64,000 nt of DNA from Lewinellaceae bacterium (GCA_016711435.1 JADJSY010000012.1:1-64000), one strand, 5' to 3'; shown: positions 47,305 through 55,725, numbered from the stretch's first letter. Made by a program: numbers and translations. The notes: generated from the letters alone by a model not told the origin.

Positions 47305-47462
47305 CTGTAAGGGAAGGACTCGAACCTTCACAGGGCAGTTAGCGACAGCACAAAGTTTGGTGGTCAACCCCAGTCGGCCGAAGCCGGCTTTACGCTGCGT
47401 TTATCCTGAACTCCCTACCCCCGAGACAGGAGGGCATGGCTGCCAAATTTCATCACCTCACA
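47305..47462 (-). ncRNA. tRNA-like RNA 1, oversized variable region
   Basis: 158 nt. Acceptor TGTGAGG/CCTTACA (7 bp, one G-T), class II-like D arm ATG-AAATTTGGCAGC-CAT with the GG pair, anticodon-type arm CCCTC-CTGTCTC-GGGGG (predicted anticodon GUC at 47427-47425), T arm GAAGG-TTCGAGT-CCTTC, G at the discriminator position, CCA not encoded. Between the anticodon and T arms lie about 86 nt instead of the 4-25 nt of normal tRNAs. These include AGGG-AGTT/AACT-C-CCCT as a closing stem and a C(UUCG)G hairpin. The first 46 nt and last 36 nt match RNA 2. U at position 37 is atypical. It may be a non-standard tRNA, a tRNA mimic, or a relic; the promoter and terminator argue against a relic. Confidence 0.7.
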
Positions 47463-47524
47463 ATAAAATAAAAGGCAAAGGGCAATTAAAAACAATACGA
47501 TGAGCAAAATCACTGCATTTGTTT

Positions 47525-47642
47525 GCTGTAAGGGAAGGACTCGAACCTTCACAGGGCAATTAGCTGCGACAAAGCGCAGTTTTTCTTGTTATTCCCCACC
47601 CCCGAGACAGGAGGGCATGGCTGCCAAATTTCATCACCTCAC
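47525..47642 (-). ncRNA. tRNA-like RNA 2
   Basis: 118 nt, promoter-proximal member of the pair. It has the same acceptor, D, anticodon (GUC, 47607-47605) and T arms as RNA 1, but a variable region of about 48 nt holding a CTGCG/CGCAG hairpin. The closing stem is kept with different bases (AAT/ATT where RNA 1 has AGTT/AACT), so two bases co-vary. The 62-nt spacer to RNA 1 is AT-rich. Predicted transcription starts near 47670, 28 nt before the 5' end, with a small GCAAT/ATTGC leader stem. Confidence 0.7.
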
Positions 47643-47677
47643 AAGGAATAGCAATACTCTTTTGCATTGCTGTTGCG

Positions 47678-47710
47678 ACAAAGGTAAAAGCATTGGCATT
47701 TTTATTGCAA
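47678..47710 (-). promoter_or_regulatory. Consensus promoter of the tRNA-like operon
   Basis: On the minus strand TTTG (47710-47707), 21-nt spacer, TACCTTTG (47685-47678). It is a near-perfect Bacteroidota promoter and no protein gene follows, so it serves the two RNAs. Confidence 0.85.
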
Positions 47711-47825
47711 ATTTTTCAACGATTATTTTTAAAATATACATAATCGTTAATTATTGAATTGTTTGTTTGATTATTTTTTAAAAAACAAAAATGAAAAGGA
47801 GGGAAAATTAGCAAACTGCTAATGG

Positions 47826-47867
47826 CATAAAAAACAAAAACCGGCAACAGGGTTACTGTGCTGCCGG
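47826..47867 (-). terminator. Rho-independent terminator
   Basis: On the minus strand CCGGCA...ACAG/CTGT...TGCCGG forms a stem with a 2-nt bulge, followed by TTTTTGTTTTTTAT. It ends the candidate ncRNA and insulates the tRNA-like promoter. Confidence 0.7.
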
Positions 47868-48054
47868 CCATGCCATACCTTAAAATTGTAGGGATTAAAA
47901 AAAACTAAGTATAGGCGAAAACCCAGGCGGGCAGGCCAAAAGGAAACACTGAAAAACAAGCCCAAGGGCATAGCAACAGTGCAGATGCTTATTTCGAGAA
48001 GTAGGAAATGATTAGGTGGCTGGAGATCAGCCGGGGAAGGATATGATATGGAAA
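47830..48054 (-). ncRNA. Candidate small RNA between promoter and terminator
   Basis: About 225 nt on the minus strand between a TATCTTTG box (48068-48061) and the terminator at 47826-47867. It has no open frame of note and no motif of SRP RNA, RNase P or tmRNA. Paired blocks such as GGCTGATCTCCAGCC are visible. A 6S-type RNA is possible but not shown. The call rests on the flanking signals only. Confidence 0.4.
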
Positions 48055-48060
48055 TCGCCT

Positions 48061-48068
48061 CAAAGATA
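48061..48068 (-). promoter_or_regulatory. -7 element (TATCTTTG) of the candidate ncRNA
   Basis: Matches TAnnTTTG on the minus strand. The -33 region lacks a clear TTG. Confidence 0.4.
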
Positions 48069-48176
48069 TATGGTGTTTTTGAAAAAGTATAGTATTACAA
48101 AAAAAATATCCGGAACGCTTATGTATTTGCCTTGCCCTGCAACATCCTGTTGCGTATTGCGGGAATGTTTAAAAAT

Positions 48177-48241
48177 GTGTGGCACACCTTCATCTGAACT
48201 TTCATTATCAATCAATTACGCGAGGTGTGCCACACTTTTTT
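48177..48241 (+). terminator. 13-bp hairpin with T-tract ahead of the MuiA-like gene
   Basis: Arms GTGTGGCACACCT (48177-48189) and its complement (48223-48235), perfect, then TTTTTT. It ends 46 nt before ATG 48287, with no gene upstream on this strand, so it could be an attenuator or a mobile hairpin rather than a simple terminator. Confidence 0.6.
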
Positions 48242-48286
48242 GAATACTCCCCGTATTGCAGCATTCACTCAACAAAATTTCTTTCC

Positions 48287-49939
48287 ATGCGCAGTTTCGC
48301 CTTTATTGCCCTTGTTTTGTTTTCTTCTTTCGGCGCCCTCGCCGAAAACCGTGTAATCCCCGTTATTTCAGAAGTCACCGTCTATCGCTCCGGTGCAAAA
48401 GTGAGCAGTACGGCGACTGTTCGGGTTCCGGCAGGCCAATCCGAAGTTGTTTTTGAAAACCTGTCGCCCTATTTTAACGCCAATAGCCTACAAGTCAGGA
48501 TCGCCGGTTCGAGTACCCTGATATCCGCTATTTTCCAGATGAAAACGCCGGGGCCAGGCCCTGAAAGCCCCCGGGCGCCAGTGCTGCGCGACTCGCTGGT
48601 ATTGCTGGGCGATGATTTGACCCGTATCCGCGATGAGCGGGATGTCCTCAACAGCGAAAACAGCCTTATCAGCAATAAAATGAACCAGATCGGGACCGTC
48701 CTTCCCGGCGCTTCAACCACTATTACGCTATCCGTCACGGAACTCCGCGAACTCAGCACTTTTTACCGGCAGCGATTGATGGAGATCAAAGACCGCCTGC
48801 TGCAATTGGCTATTAAAGAACGGAAAATCAATGAATTATACCGTAAAATACAGGAAACCCTGACACGATTGCAACCAAATGTGGCCAACCAGACAGGTGA
48901 AATTATCCTGAAAATAGACGCTGCCGCTGCACAATCCGTGGAAATCACCTGTACCTATCTGATCACGCAAGCCGGCTGGACGCCGCTGTACGATCTGCGT
49001 TCGGAAGGCCTCGACAAAGCGCTGCGCCTCACATACAAAGCCAATGTGCGCAACCAGTCCGGCTTCGATTGGAAAGACGTGAAACTGCATCTTTCCACCG
49101 CCAACCCACTGGTCAACAACAACCGCCCTGTGCTCAACCCGGTGTTTGTAGATTTCCGCCCCTTGTATGTACAGCAGGGCTTAGACAAGCAGTTGAATGA
49201 AGTGAACACCTATAATATGGCGCAGGTGCAAACGAGAGATCTGTCGCGCGCCCGCAGCGAAGACGAATTGGACGACATTGTATTCAACCCTGCCCCACCG
49301 GAGAGCAACCAGGATGATTTTATCACCAATTTTGACCTGGTCAAACCGCAAAACATACTCGCCAACGGTCAGGACAACGTGGTAACTGTAGACGAACAGG
49401 ACATTCCAGCCGAATACGAATACCATGCTGTACCCAAGTTAGATGCCGCCGTATTTTTGCTGGCCAAAGTGGCCGATTACGGCAAATACAACCTTTTACC
49501 CGGTACGGCCAATATTTTTTACCAGGATACCTACATTGGTCAGACCTTCCTGAATCCGCAGACGGTTGCTGATACGATGCTGATTTCCCTGGGCCGCGAC
49601 GAACAAATTACGATCAAGCGGGTACAACCCAAAGATCTTACCGAACGCAAAAAAGTCTTTTCTTCCAGCATCCGGGAGACCTATACGTACGAAATTGCGG
49701 TAAAAAACAACAAATCCATTCCGATCAAACTCACCATACTCGACCAAATCCCCGTATCCAAACAGGAATCCATCGAGGTAACCCTGGATGAAAAAGACGG
49801 CGCCGAATACATCAAGGATTTCGGCAAACTCAAATGGGAACTCCAAATCCCGGCCAACCAGAGTAAACGAGTGCGTTTTTCGTATTCGGTAAAATATCCG
49901 AAAGATAAACCGGTGCAGATCGTAGGCAACAGTGAGTAG
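48287..49939 (+). CDS. MuiA-family protein (DUF4139, N-terminal DUF4140-like)
   Basis: 550 residues. ATG 48287 begins a signal peptide (MRSFAFIALVLFSSFGALAE). N-terminal domain: SEVTVYRSGAKVSSTATVRV and GQSEVVFENLSPYFNANSLQ. Then a coiled coil (LTRIRDERDVLNSENSLISN, FYRQRLMEIKDRLLQLAIKE) and the DUF4139 domain: SVEITCTYLITQAGWTPLYD, LRLTYKANVRNQSGFDWKDV, TVDEQDIPAEYEYHAVPKLD, ETYTYEIAVKNNKSIPIKLT and the final KLKWELQIPANQSKRVRFSY. MuiA was named as a mucoidy inhibitor in Aeromonas; the mechanism is unknown. Periplasmic. The next gene starts 134 nt downstream on the same strand. Confidence 0.9.
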   Translation: MRSFAFIALVLFSSFGALAENRVIPVISEVTVYRSGAKVSSTATVRVPAGQSEVVFENLSPYFNANSLQVRIAGSSTLISAIFQMKTPGPGPESPRAPVLRDSLVLLGDDLTRIRDERDVLNSENSLISNKMNQIGTVLPGASTTITLSVTELRELSTFYRQRLMEIKDRLLQLAIKERKINELYRKIQETLTRLQPNVANQTGEIILKIDAAAAQSVEITCTYLITQAGWTPLYDLRSEGLDKALRLTYKANVRNQSGFDWKDVKLHLSTANPLVNNNRPVLNPVFVDFRPLYVQQGLDKQLNEVNTYNMAQVQTRDLSRARSEDELDDIVFNPAPPESNQDDFITNFDLVKPQNILANGQDNVVTVDEQDIPAEYEYHAVPKLDAAVFLLAKVADYGKYNLLPGTANIFYQDTYIGQTFLNPQTVADTMLISLGRDEQITIKRVQPKDLTERKKVFSSSIRETYTYEIAVKNNKSIPIKLTILDQIPVSKQESIEVTLDEKDGAEYIKDFGKLKWELQIPANQSKRVRFSYSVKYPKDKPVQIVGNSE

Positions 49940-50073
49940 GGGGATTGTTTTTTGGCTGTTTTTGAAGAAAGTTTTCGGTTCAGACTTGCCCTTTAAAGGC
50001 CGATTAGCGAAATCGGCGGCAAGATGCCCAAAACACCAAACTACCAAAACACTAAAGGGCCGACCCATTTCCT

Positions 50074-50571
50074 ATGTCACAAAACTTCTCTCAGTACTTC
50101 CGCGCCCTGCAAATCCTGTTTTTTGCCCTGTTGATAGGCCAGATAACAGTGGTTATTGTCCTCTATATTGTCCACACCCCCGTTGAAAGCGAAGGTGTGC
50201 AGGATGATAAGACATTTATGCTAATCCTGACGGTGGCCCTGGCACTACTTTCGGGTTTCGCTTTTTTTATGAACCGGAAAAAACTGGAATCCGCGCGGGC
50301 GCAAACCACTTTAAAAGAAAAACTAGCCGACTACCGCAGTGCCTGCATCATAAAATGGGCGCCCCTGGAAGGAGGCGCACTCATCAGCGCAGTGCTGTTT
50401 TTTGTTACCGGCAACGTGTTCTTTCTCAGTTTTGCAGCGACAATGATTGCCTTCTTTGCCACCCAATTTCCTTCGCGTCAGCGGCTTATCAACGAACTTG
50501 ACCTGACGGCAAACGAACAAATGATCCTCGACGACCCCAATGCCGTAGTGTACGACGCGCCAAATCGGTAG
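50074..50571 (+). CDS. Hypothetical four-helix membrane protein
   Basis: 165 residues with paired membrane helices at about 9-33 (FRALQILFFALLIGQITVVI) and 46-67 (TFMLILTVALALLSGFAFFM), a charged loop (NRKKLESARAQTTLKEKLAD), and a second pair at 97-130 (APLEGGALISAVLFFVTGNV, FFLSFAATMIAFFATQF). The C-terminus is acidic and cytoplasmic. Similar short membrane proteins are common in Bacteroidota without a known role. It lies ahead of atpD but has its own spacing and a promoter follows it. Confidence 0.7.
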   Translation: MSQNFSQYFRALQILFFALLIGQITVVIVLYIVHTPVESEGVQDDKTFMLILTVALALLSGFAFFMNRKKLESARAQTTLKEKLADYRSACIIKWAPLEGGALISAVLFFVTGNVFFLSFAATMIAFFATQFPSRQRLINELDLTANEQMILDDPNAVVYDAPNR

Positions 50572-50672
50572 CCGTTTCAGGTGCATTTTACCCATCAAAA
50601 CGATGTTCAGCGCCACAAAATAATTTTTTTCCCAAAATATTATTTTGAAAGAGAAAAAGTCAGCCGGGTAGA

Positions 50673-50701
50673 TTGTTTTACCGGAAACTTCCATACTTTT
50701 G
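50673..50701 (+). promoter_or_regulatory. Promoter of atpD
   Basis: TTG 50673-50675, 18-nt spacer, TACTTTTG 50694-50701. It leaves a leader of roughly 85-90 nt before ATG 50794. Confidence 0.6.
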
Positions 50702-50793
50702 CGCGGCTTTTTAAAGAGACGGCGTCCGTCACTGCTGCAATATTCTGCCAATAGCGGTAAAAGGGCGCTTGAAACCAAACATCATTTCGTTCA

Positions 50794-52322
50794 ATGGCTA
50801 CTAATATCGGTCGTATTAAACAAATTATCGGCGCTGTTGTCGACGTTGACTTCAGCAGTCCGGGCAGTAAATTGCCGGAAATCCTCAGCGCGTTGGAAAT
50901 TACCCGCGCCGACGGCACCAAACTCGTTCTTGAAGTACAGCGTCACCTCGGTGAAAACGGTGTGCGCACCATCGCAATGGACTCCACCGACGGACTTATG
51001 CGCGGTGTAGAATGTGTGGACACGGGCAGCCCGATTGCTATGCCTACGGGCGAAGCAGTGCGCGGACGTCTGTTCAATGTTGTAGGCGAAGCCATCGACG
51101 GCATCGGCAAGGTGGAAAAAGGCAAAACGGCTTATGTTATTCACCGCAAACCGCCTGCTTACGAAGACCTTTCCACCGAGCGCGAAATCCTGTACACAGG
51201 TATTAAAGTTATCGACCTGATCGAGCCTTATGCGAAAGGTGGTAAAATCGGTCTGTTCGGCGGCGCCGGTGTAGGTAAAACGGTATTGATCATGGAATTG
51301 ATCAACAATATCGCGAAAGCCTACGAAGGTATGTCCGTGTTTGCCGGCGTAGGTGAACGCACCCGCGAAGGAAATGACCTGCTGCGCGAAATGATTGAAT
51401 CCAACGTAATCAAATACGGCGAGGAATTCAAACACTCCATGGAAGCAGGTGGCTGGGACCTCAGCAAAGTAGATAAAAAGAATTAGCCAAATCGCAGGCT
51501 ACCCTCGTATTCGGTCAGATGAATGAACCGCCCGGCGCCCGCGCCCGTGTGGCGCTCTCCGGTCTGACCATGGCGGAATATTTCCGCGACGGCGACCTCA
51601 ACGACCCTTCCGGCGGCCGCGATATCCTGTTCTTCGTAGACAATATCTTCCGTTTTACCCAGGCAGGTTCCGAAGTATCTGCTCTCTTGGGCCGTATGCC
51701 ATCGGCGGTAGGTTACCAGCCGACGCTCGCTACAGAAATGGGTGCGATGCAGGAGCGTATCACATCTACCAAACGTGGTTCGATCACTTCCGTACAGGCC
51801 GTTTACGTGCCTGCGGATGACTTGACCGACCCTGCTCCGGCTACCACTTTTGCGCACCTGGACGCAACAACGGTATTGAGCCGTAAAATCGCATCGCTGG
51901 GTATCTACCCTGCGGTGGATCCACTCGACTCTACTTCCCGTATCCTTGATCCGAAAATTATCGGCGACGAGCACTACCGCTGCGCACAACGGGTGAAACA
52001 AATCCTCCAGCGCTACAACGAACTGCAGGACATCATCGCCATCCTCGGTATGGAAGAACTTTCCGACGAAGACAAATTAGTTGTTGGTCGCGCCCGCCGT
52101 GTTCAGCGTTTCCTGTCTCAGCCTTTCCACGTGGCCGAACAGTTCACCGGTCTGAAAGGTGTGCTCGTTTCGATCGACGAAACCATCCGCGGATTTAACA
52201 TGATTATGGACGGCGAACTCGACGACCTGCCCGAAGCGGCATTCAACCTCGTCGGCACCATCGACGACGCGATTGCGAAAGGCAAAAAAATGCTCGAAGA
52301 AGCTCTAAATAATGATGAATGA
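50794..52322 (+). CDS. atpD: F0F1 ATP synthase subunit beta (frameshifted)
   Basis: Catalytic subunit of F1. About 509 residues after repair. N-terminal barrel (RIKQIIGAVVDVDFSSPGSK), Walker A GGAGVGKTVLIMELINNIAK, the GERTREGNDLLREM arginine/glutamate loop, Walker B ILFFVDNIFRFTQAGSEVSA, the hinge LGRMPSAVGYQPTLATEMG and the DELSEED-equivalent EELSDEDKLVV. One A is missing from the run at 51475-51479: with six As it reads VDKKELAKSQATLVFGQMNE. A genuine loss in this gene is implausible. As usual in Bacteroidota it pairs with atpC only; the other ATP synthase genes are not in the window. Confidence 0.97.
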
Positions 52323-52390
52323 TGAGTGATGAATGATGAATTTTTACCGATTCCTCATTCCTCATTCATCATTCATAATTCATCATTGAA
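52323..52390. repeat. Word-type inverted repeat between atpD and atpC
   Basis: TGATGAGTGATGAATGATGA (52321-52340) and CATTCATCATTCATAATTC (52364-52382) form a stem-loop inside the operon, related to the element at 44945-45082. Confidence 0.7.
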
Positions 52391-52393
52391 ATT

Positions 52394-52642
52394 ATGAATC
52401 TCGTAGTCCTCTCTCCCGATAAAGAAATTTTCTCCGGCGCAGTGAAATCCGTTCAGGTGCCCGGTGAAGACGGTAGTTTTCAAATGCTGGAAAACCACGC
52501 CGCCATCGTATCTTCTTTAAAAGAAGGTGTGGTGAATGTAGTGAAAGCCAATGGTGAAAAACTGAGTTTCAATGTAGACGGCGGTTTCGTCGAAATGTTG
52601 AATAATGAAGTGTCGCTGCTGGTTTCCGGCGTGAAAGAATAA
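52394..52642 (+). CDS. atpC: F0F1 ATP synthase subunit epsilon
   Basis: 82 residues, the short form that has only the N-terminal beta-sandwich (MNLVVLSPDKEIFSGAVKSV, GSFQMLENHAAIVSSLKEGV, FNVDGGFVEMLNNEVSLLVS) and lacks the C-terminal helical hairpin that inhibits ATP hydrolysis in E. coli. This short form is normal in Bacteroidota. It joins the gamma subunit in the central stalk. It follows atpD by 71 nt across a repeat and is ended by the terminator at 52739-52776. Confidence 0.95.
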   Translation: MNLVVLSPDKEIFSGAVKSVQVPGEDGSFQMLENHAAIVSSLKEGVVNVVKANGEKLSFNVDGGFVEMLNNEVSLLVSGVKE

Positions 52643-52720
52643 GTAGTTATCGGTTATCAGTTATTGGTTATCTGGGTTGATGCTCAAGCATTTACACGGA
52701 AAATAGGCCAAACTGATTTC
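52643..52720 (-). repeat. Decayed leader-element copy
   Basis: AGTTATCGGTTATCAGTTAT and CTCAAGCATTTACACGG follow the atpC stop. The -7 box has decayed (CAGTTTGG), so it should not be a promoter. Confidence 0.55.
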
Positions 52721-52738
52721 GACTTGATATTTTGTGGA

Positions 52739-52776
52739 AGCGCCATGTTCTCAGAGGAGAGCATGGCGCTTTTTTG
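52739..52776 (+). terminator. Rho-independent terminator of atpDC
   Basis: Stem AGCGCCATG/CATGGCGCT (52739-52747, 52762-52770) with a 14-nt loop and six Ts. It stands 96 nt after the atpC stop. Confidence 0.9.
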
Positions 52777-52858
52777 TTGCCTGTACCGGCGACTTTAGTC
52801 GCAGGAATGCCCTGCAAAAAAACGTTGAAAAGTGCGGAGTCGTAAGACCCTACGCACT

Positions 52859-52866
52859 TACTTTTG
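52859..52866 (+). promoter_or_regulatory. -7 element of the GH5 gene
   Basis: TACTTTTG, 84 nt before ATG 52951. No good -33 match at the standard spacing. Confidence 0.4.
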
Positions 52867-52950
52867 CTAAAAAAGACAAATATAAAGAGTGGATCGCACC
52901 AGTAATCTCCATAAATTTACGTTTACCAACCACTTTCAATTCCTTCCATT

Positions 52951-54171
52951 ATGCGATCGACGTTTGTACTTTTCCTCCTGCTTGCCGCACTTCATGCCAC
53001 CGCCCAACCCACCCGCTTCATTTCCGTCAAAAAAACCGAAGTCATCGGCGTCGACGGCAAACCCTTTCACATGGTGGGCACCAATCTCGGCAACTGGCTG
53101 GTGCCGGAAGGTTACATGTTCAAATTCAAACACAGCAGTTCGCCGCGACTGATTCAGGAAGTACTGAACGAACTCGTCGGCCCCGATGCCGCCAATGTTT
53201 TCTGGAAGAAATACTTAGACAATTACATCACCCGCGAGGACATCCGTTACCTGAAATCCATCGGAATGAACTCAATCCGCATTCCGTTTCATTACAAACT
53301 CTTCACCAACGAAGACTACCTCGGCGGCAGGGGCGAAAAACGTGGTTTTGCCCTGATGGACCGGGTCGTTCAATGGTGCAAACAAGAGAATTTGTACGTC
53401 CTGCTCGATATGCACTGTGCGCCGGGTGGACAAACGGGCGACAATATCGACGACAGTTGGGGTTATCCCTATTTATTTGAAAACGCTGAAAGTCAGCAAC
53501 TTACCATCGACATCTGGCGGAAAATTGCGCGGCATTACAAAAACGAAACGATCATACTGGGTTACGACCTGCTCAACGAACCCATCGCGCATTTTTTTGA
53601 TGCCACGGTATTGAATCCTTTGCTGGAACCGCTGTACAAACGAATCGTCAAAGCGGTGCGGGAGGAGGATAAGAACCACCTGATCTTCCTGGGGGGCGCA
53701 CAGTGGAACTCCAATTTTAAAGTGTTCGGCTCGCCTTTCGATTTAAAACTCGTGTATACCTTCCACAAATACTGGACGCCTGCCACGATAGATGTCATTC
53801 AGGACTATATTGACTTTGGGAACAAATACCAGGTGCCCATTTACTGCGGAGAAACGGGTGAAAACACCGACGAATGGGTAATGCAGTTCCGAAAACTGAT
53901 GGACGAGCAGCACATCGGCTGGCATTTCTGGCCCTACAAAAAGATGGATAATACGCGGGGAATCGTTAGTTTTCCGATACCGGAAGGATTTCAAACCGTC
54001 ATGGCTTTTGCCGATACGACCCGCACGACATTTGAACAAGTCAGAAAAGTGAGTCCGTCCGACCGCAAGGCGACACTGAAAGCGCTGGACGGCTTTCTGG
54101 AAAATTGTTTGTTCAAAAACTGTACGGGGAATAAAGGCTACATCGAGGCGCTGGGATTTAAAGAGAAGTGA
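52951..54171 (+). CDS. Secreted glycoside hydrolase family 5 enzyme
   Basis: 406 residues. Signal peptide MRSTFVLFLLLAALHATAQ. TIM-barrel GH5: FHMVGTNLGNWLVPEGYMF, YLKSIGMNSIRIPFHYKLF (R on strand 2), YVLLDMHCAPGGQTGDN (conserved H), IILGYDLLNEPI with the acid/base Glu, LKLVYTFHKYW, and VPIYCGETGENTDEWV with the nucleophile Glu, then GWHFWPYKKMD. This corresponds to the cellulase/exo-glucanase-like side of GH5. It acts on a beta-glucan or similar sugar in the periplasm or outside. No T9SS domain or carbohydrate-binding module. Single gene, convergent with dnaN. Confidence 0.9.
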   Translation: MRSTFVLFLLLAALHATAQPTRFISVKKTEVIGVDGKPFHMVGTNLGNWLVPEGYMFKFKHSSSPRLIQEVLNELVGPDAANVFWKKYLDNYITREDIRYLKSIGMNSIRIPFHYKLFTNEDYLGGRGEKRGFALMDRVVQWCKQENLYVLLDMHCAPGGQTGDNIDDSWGYPYLFENAESQQLTIDIWRKIARHYKNETIILGYDLLNEPIAHFFDATVLNPLLEPLYKRIVKAVREEDKNHLIFLGGAQWNSNFKVFGSPFDLKLVYTFHKYWTPATIDVIQDYIDFGNKYQVPIYCGETGENTDEWVMQFRKLMDEQHIGWHFWPYKKMDNTRGIVSFPIPEGFQTVMAFADTTRTTFEQVRKVSPSDRKATLKALDGFLENCLFKNCTGNKGYIEALGFKEK

Positions 54172-54293
54172 GAAGTGAGAGGGTGAGAAGTGAGAGTCCG
54201 TAGAGTACACCAGCTCCGTTCAAAATCGTTTGCTTAGTCGGAGCTGGTGCACTCTACGGACTCTCACTTCTCACCCTCTCACTTCTCACTTCT
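54164..54293. terminator. 55-bp hairpin joining two stop codons
   Basis: Arms 54164-54218 and 54239-54293, complementary with one mismatch. They are built from GAGAAGTGAGAGGGTGAG words followed by GTCCGTAGAGT and ACCAGCTCCG. The left arm contains the GH5 stop, the right arm the dnaN stop. Confidence 0.85.
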
Positions 54294-55410
54294 AATTATT
54301 CAGCATCACCGGCATCACCAGCATCAATATCTCCCTGTCGTTGTTGTTTTCCTCCACAGGCGTCAGGATACCGGCCCGGCTCGGCGTGGAAAACTCCATA
54401 CGCACTTCTTCGCTATCCAGCACACCCAGCATTTCGGCCAGAAAGCGGGCGTTGAAGGCAATTTTCATCGGACCGCCGTCGAAATTGCAGGCGAGTTGTT
54501 CCGTGGCTTCGTTGGAGAAGTCGAGGTCTTGTGCGCTGACAGTCAGGCTTTTATCATTCACATCCAGCACCACCTGGTTGGTGGTTTTGTTGGCGTAAAT
54601 CGCGATCCGTTTGAGGGAATTCTGGAAATCGCTGCGGCTCAGCGTCATCGAATTCGGGTTGTCTACCGGGATAACGGCGTTGTAATCCGGGTAGCGCGCG
54701 TCGATCAGGCGGCAGACCAGGTTCATACTGCCGAAGCTGAAAAACGCATTGGCTTTATTGAAGGAAATCGTTACCGCATCATTGGCGGGCAGGGCATTTT
54801 TGAGCAGGTTGAGCGCTTTTTTCGGAATAATAAACGAAGTAGCCACCTCGCCCGCCAGTTGGTGGGTGCTGTATTTCACTAATTTGTGCGCATCGGTGGC
54901 GACACAGATCAGTTTGTTCATATCCACCTGGAAATAAACGCCGGTCATAGCCGGGCGCAGTTCGTCGGAAGACGTAGCGAACACCGTTTTATTGATCGCT
55001 TCGAGCAGGTACTGGCTGTTGAGTTTCACCGTTTCCACGCTGTCCGGTTCAGGGATATTGGGAAAATCGCTGCCATTCTCGCCGGCGAGTTTGTATTTGC
55101 CGTAAGAGGACGTGATTTCGATGCCCCAGTTGTCCGCCTGCACGGAAAAAGTGATCGGTTGCTGCGGCAGCGCTTTCAGCGTATCGAGCAGGATTTTAGC
55201 AGGAATCGCCACCGAAAAATCATCGTCCGCCAATACTTCAATACTGGTGGCGATACTCGTTTCGAGGTCGGTCGCCGCAATCGTAAGTCTTTTATTTTCG
55301 ATCTTAAACAGGAAATCTTCCAGGATAGGCAATACGGGGTTGGAGCCGATTGCGCCGGAAGCGATCGAAAGCTGTTTCAGAAGTTCGGTAGAAGAAACGC
55401 TGAATTTCAT
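54292..55410 (-). CDS. dnaN: DNA polymerase III subunit beta (sliding clamp)
   Basis: 372 residues, intact, standard length. Three repeated clamp domains: MKFSVSSTELLKQLSIASGA; LPILEDFLFKIENKRLTIAA; ATDLETSIATSIEV; then RPAMTGVYFQVDMNKLICVA, TDAHKLVKYS, FIIPKKALNLLKNAL, and the C-terminal MLMPVMLN ending close to the usual MPMR-type tail. It forms a ring dimer holding the polymerase on DNA. No dnaA or origin is visible near it. Its start is preceded by a leader-element copy with a TAGTTTTG box. Confidence 0.97.
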   Translation of the reverse strand: MKFSVSSTELLKQLSIASGAIGSNPVLPILEDFLFKIENKRLTIAATDLETSIATSIEVLADDDFSVAIPAKILLDTLKALPQQPITFSVQADNWGIEITSSYGKYKLAGENGSDFPNIPEPDSVETVKLNSQYLLEAINKTVFATSSDELRPAMTGVYFQVDMNKLICVATDAHKLVKYSTHQLAGEVATSFIIPKKALNLLKNALPANDAVTISFNKANAFFSFGSMNLVCRLIDARYPDYNAVIPVDNPNSMTLSRSDFQNSLKRIAIYANKTTNQVVLDVNDKSLTVSAQDLDFSNEATEQLACNFDGGPMKIAFNARFLAEMLGVLDSEEVRMEFSTPSRAGILTPVEENNNDREILMLVMPVMLNN

Positions 55411-55414
55411 GCGT

Positions 55415-55500
55415 TGTAAGTAGTTATCCGTTATTAGTTATTGGTTATCAGTGTTGATAATCAAGCATTTACAAAGAATTTAATCAAAACTAATTTTGCA
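55415..55500 (-). promoter_or_regulatory. Leader element upstream of dnaN
   Basis: On the minus strand TAGTTTTG (55492-55485), then AAATGCTTGATTATCAACAC and GATAACCAATAACTAATAAC, and ATG 55410, 74 nt after the box. The palindromic CAAAACTAATTTTG core also gives a TAATTTTG box on the plus strand. A second TTAATTTTGCATACC lies near 55582. The rest of the 55501-55725 gap shows nothing else. Confidence 0.65.
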
Positions 55501-55725
55501 CACCTACTTAAGTAAAAGGGCAAAATTGCAAAGGACAAAAGGCAATGTTAGTCAATGAGTTACAAAAGATTTACCATCAATTAATTTTGCATACCTGCTA
55601 CTAGTTGTCAGCAGTATGCAAAAATCAGGGCGCTACACGTGGTAGCGTGGCAAATGTAACCCGAATAACGTGTCTTTTCGCGTTAAAAAACTAACAATTT
55701 GTGGAAAAACAAAGCGCAATCCATG

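Noticed and set aside
47305..47642. tmRNA (ssrA)
   Set aside because: An anticodon-type arm is present, there is no tag reading frame with a resume codon, and two copies lie in tandem.
54292..55725. Replication origin near dnaN
   Set aside because: No dnaA, DnaA-box cluster or AT-rich unwinding region is visible; dnaN is often away from the origin in Bacteroidota.
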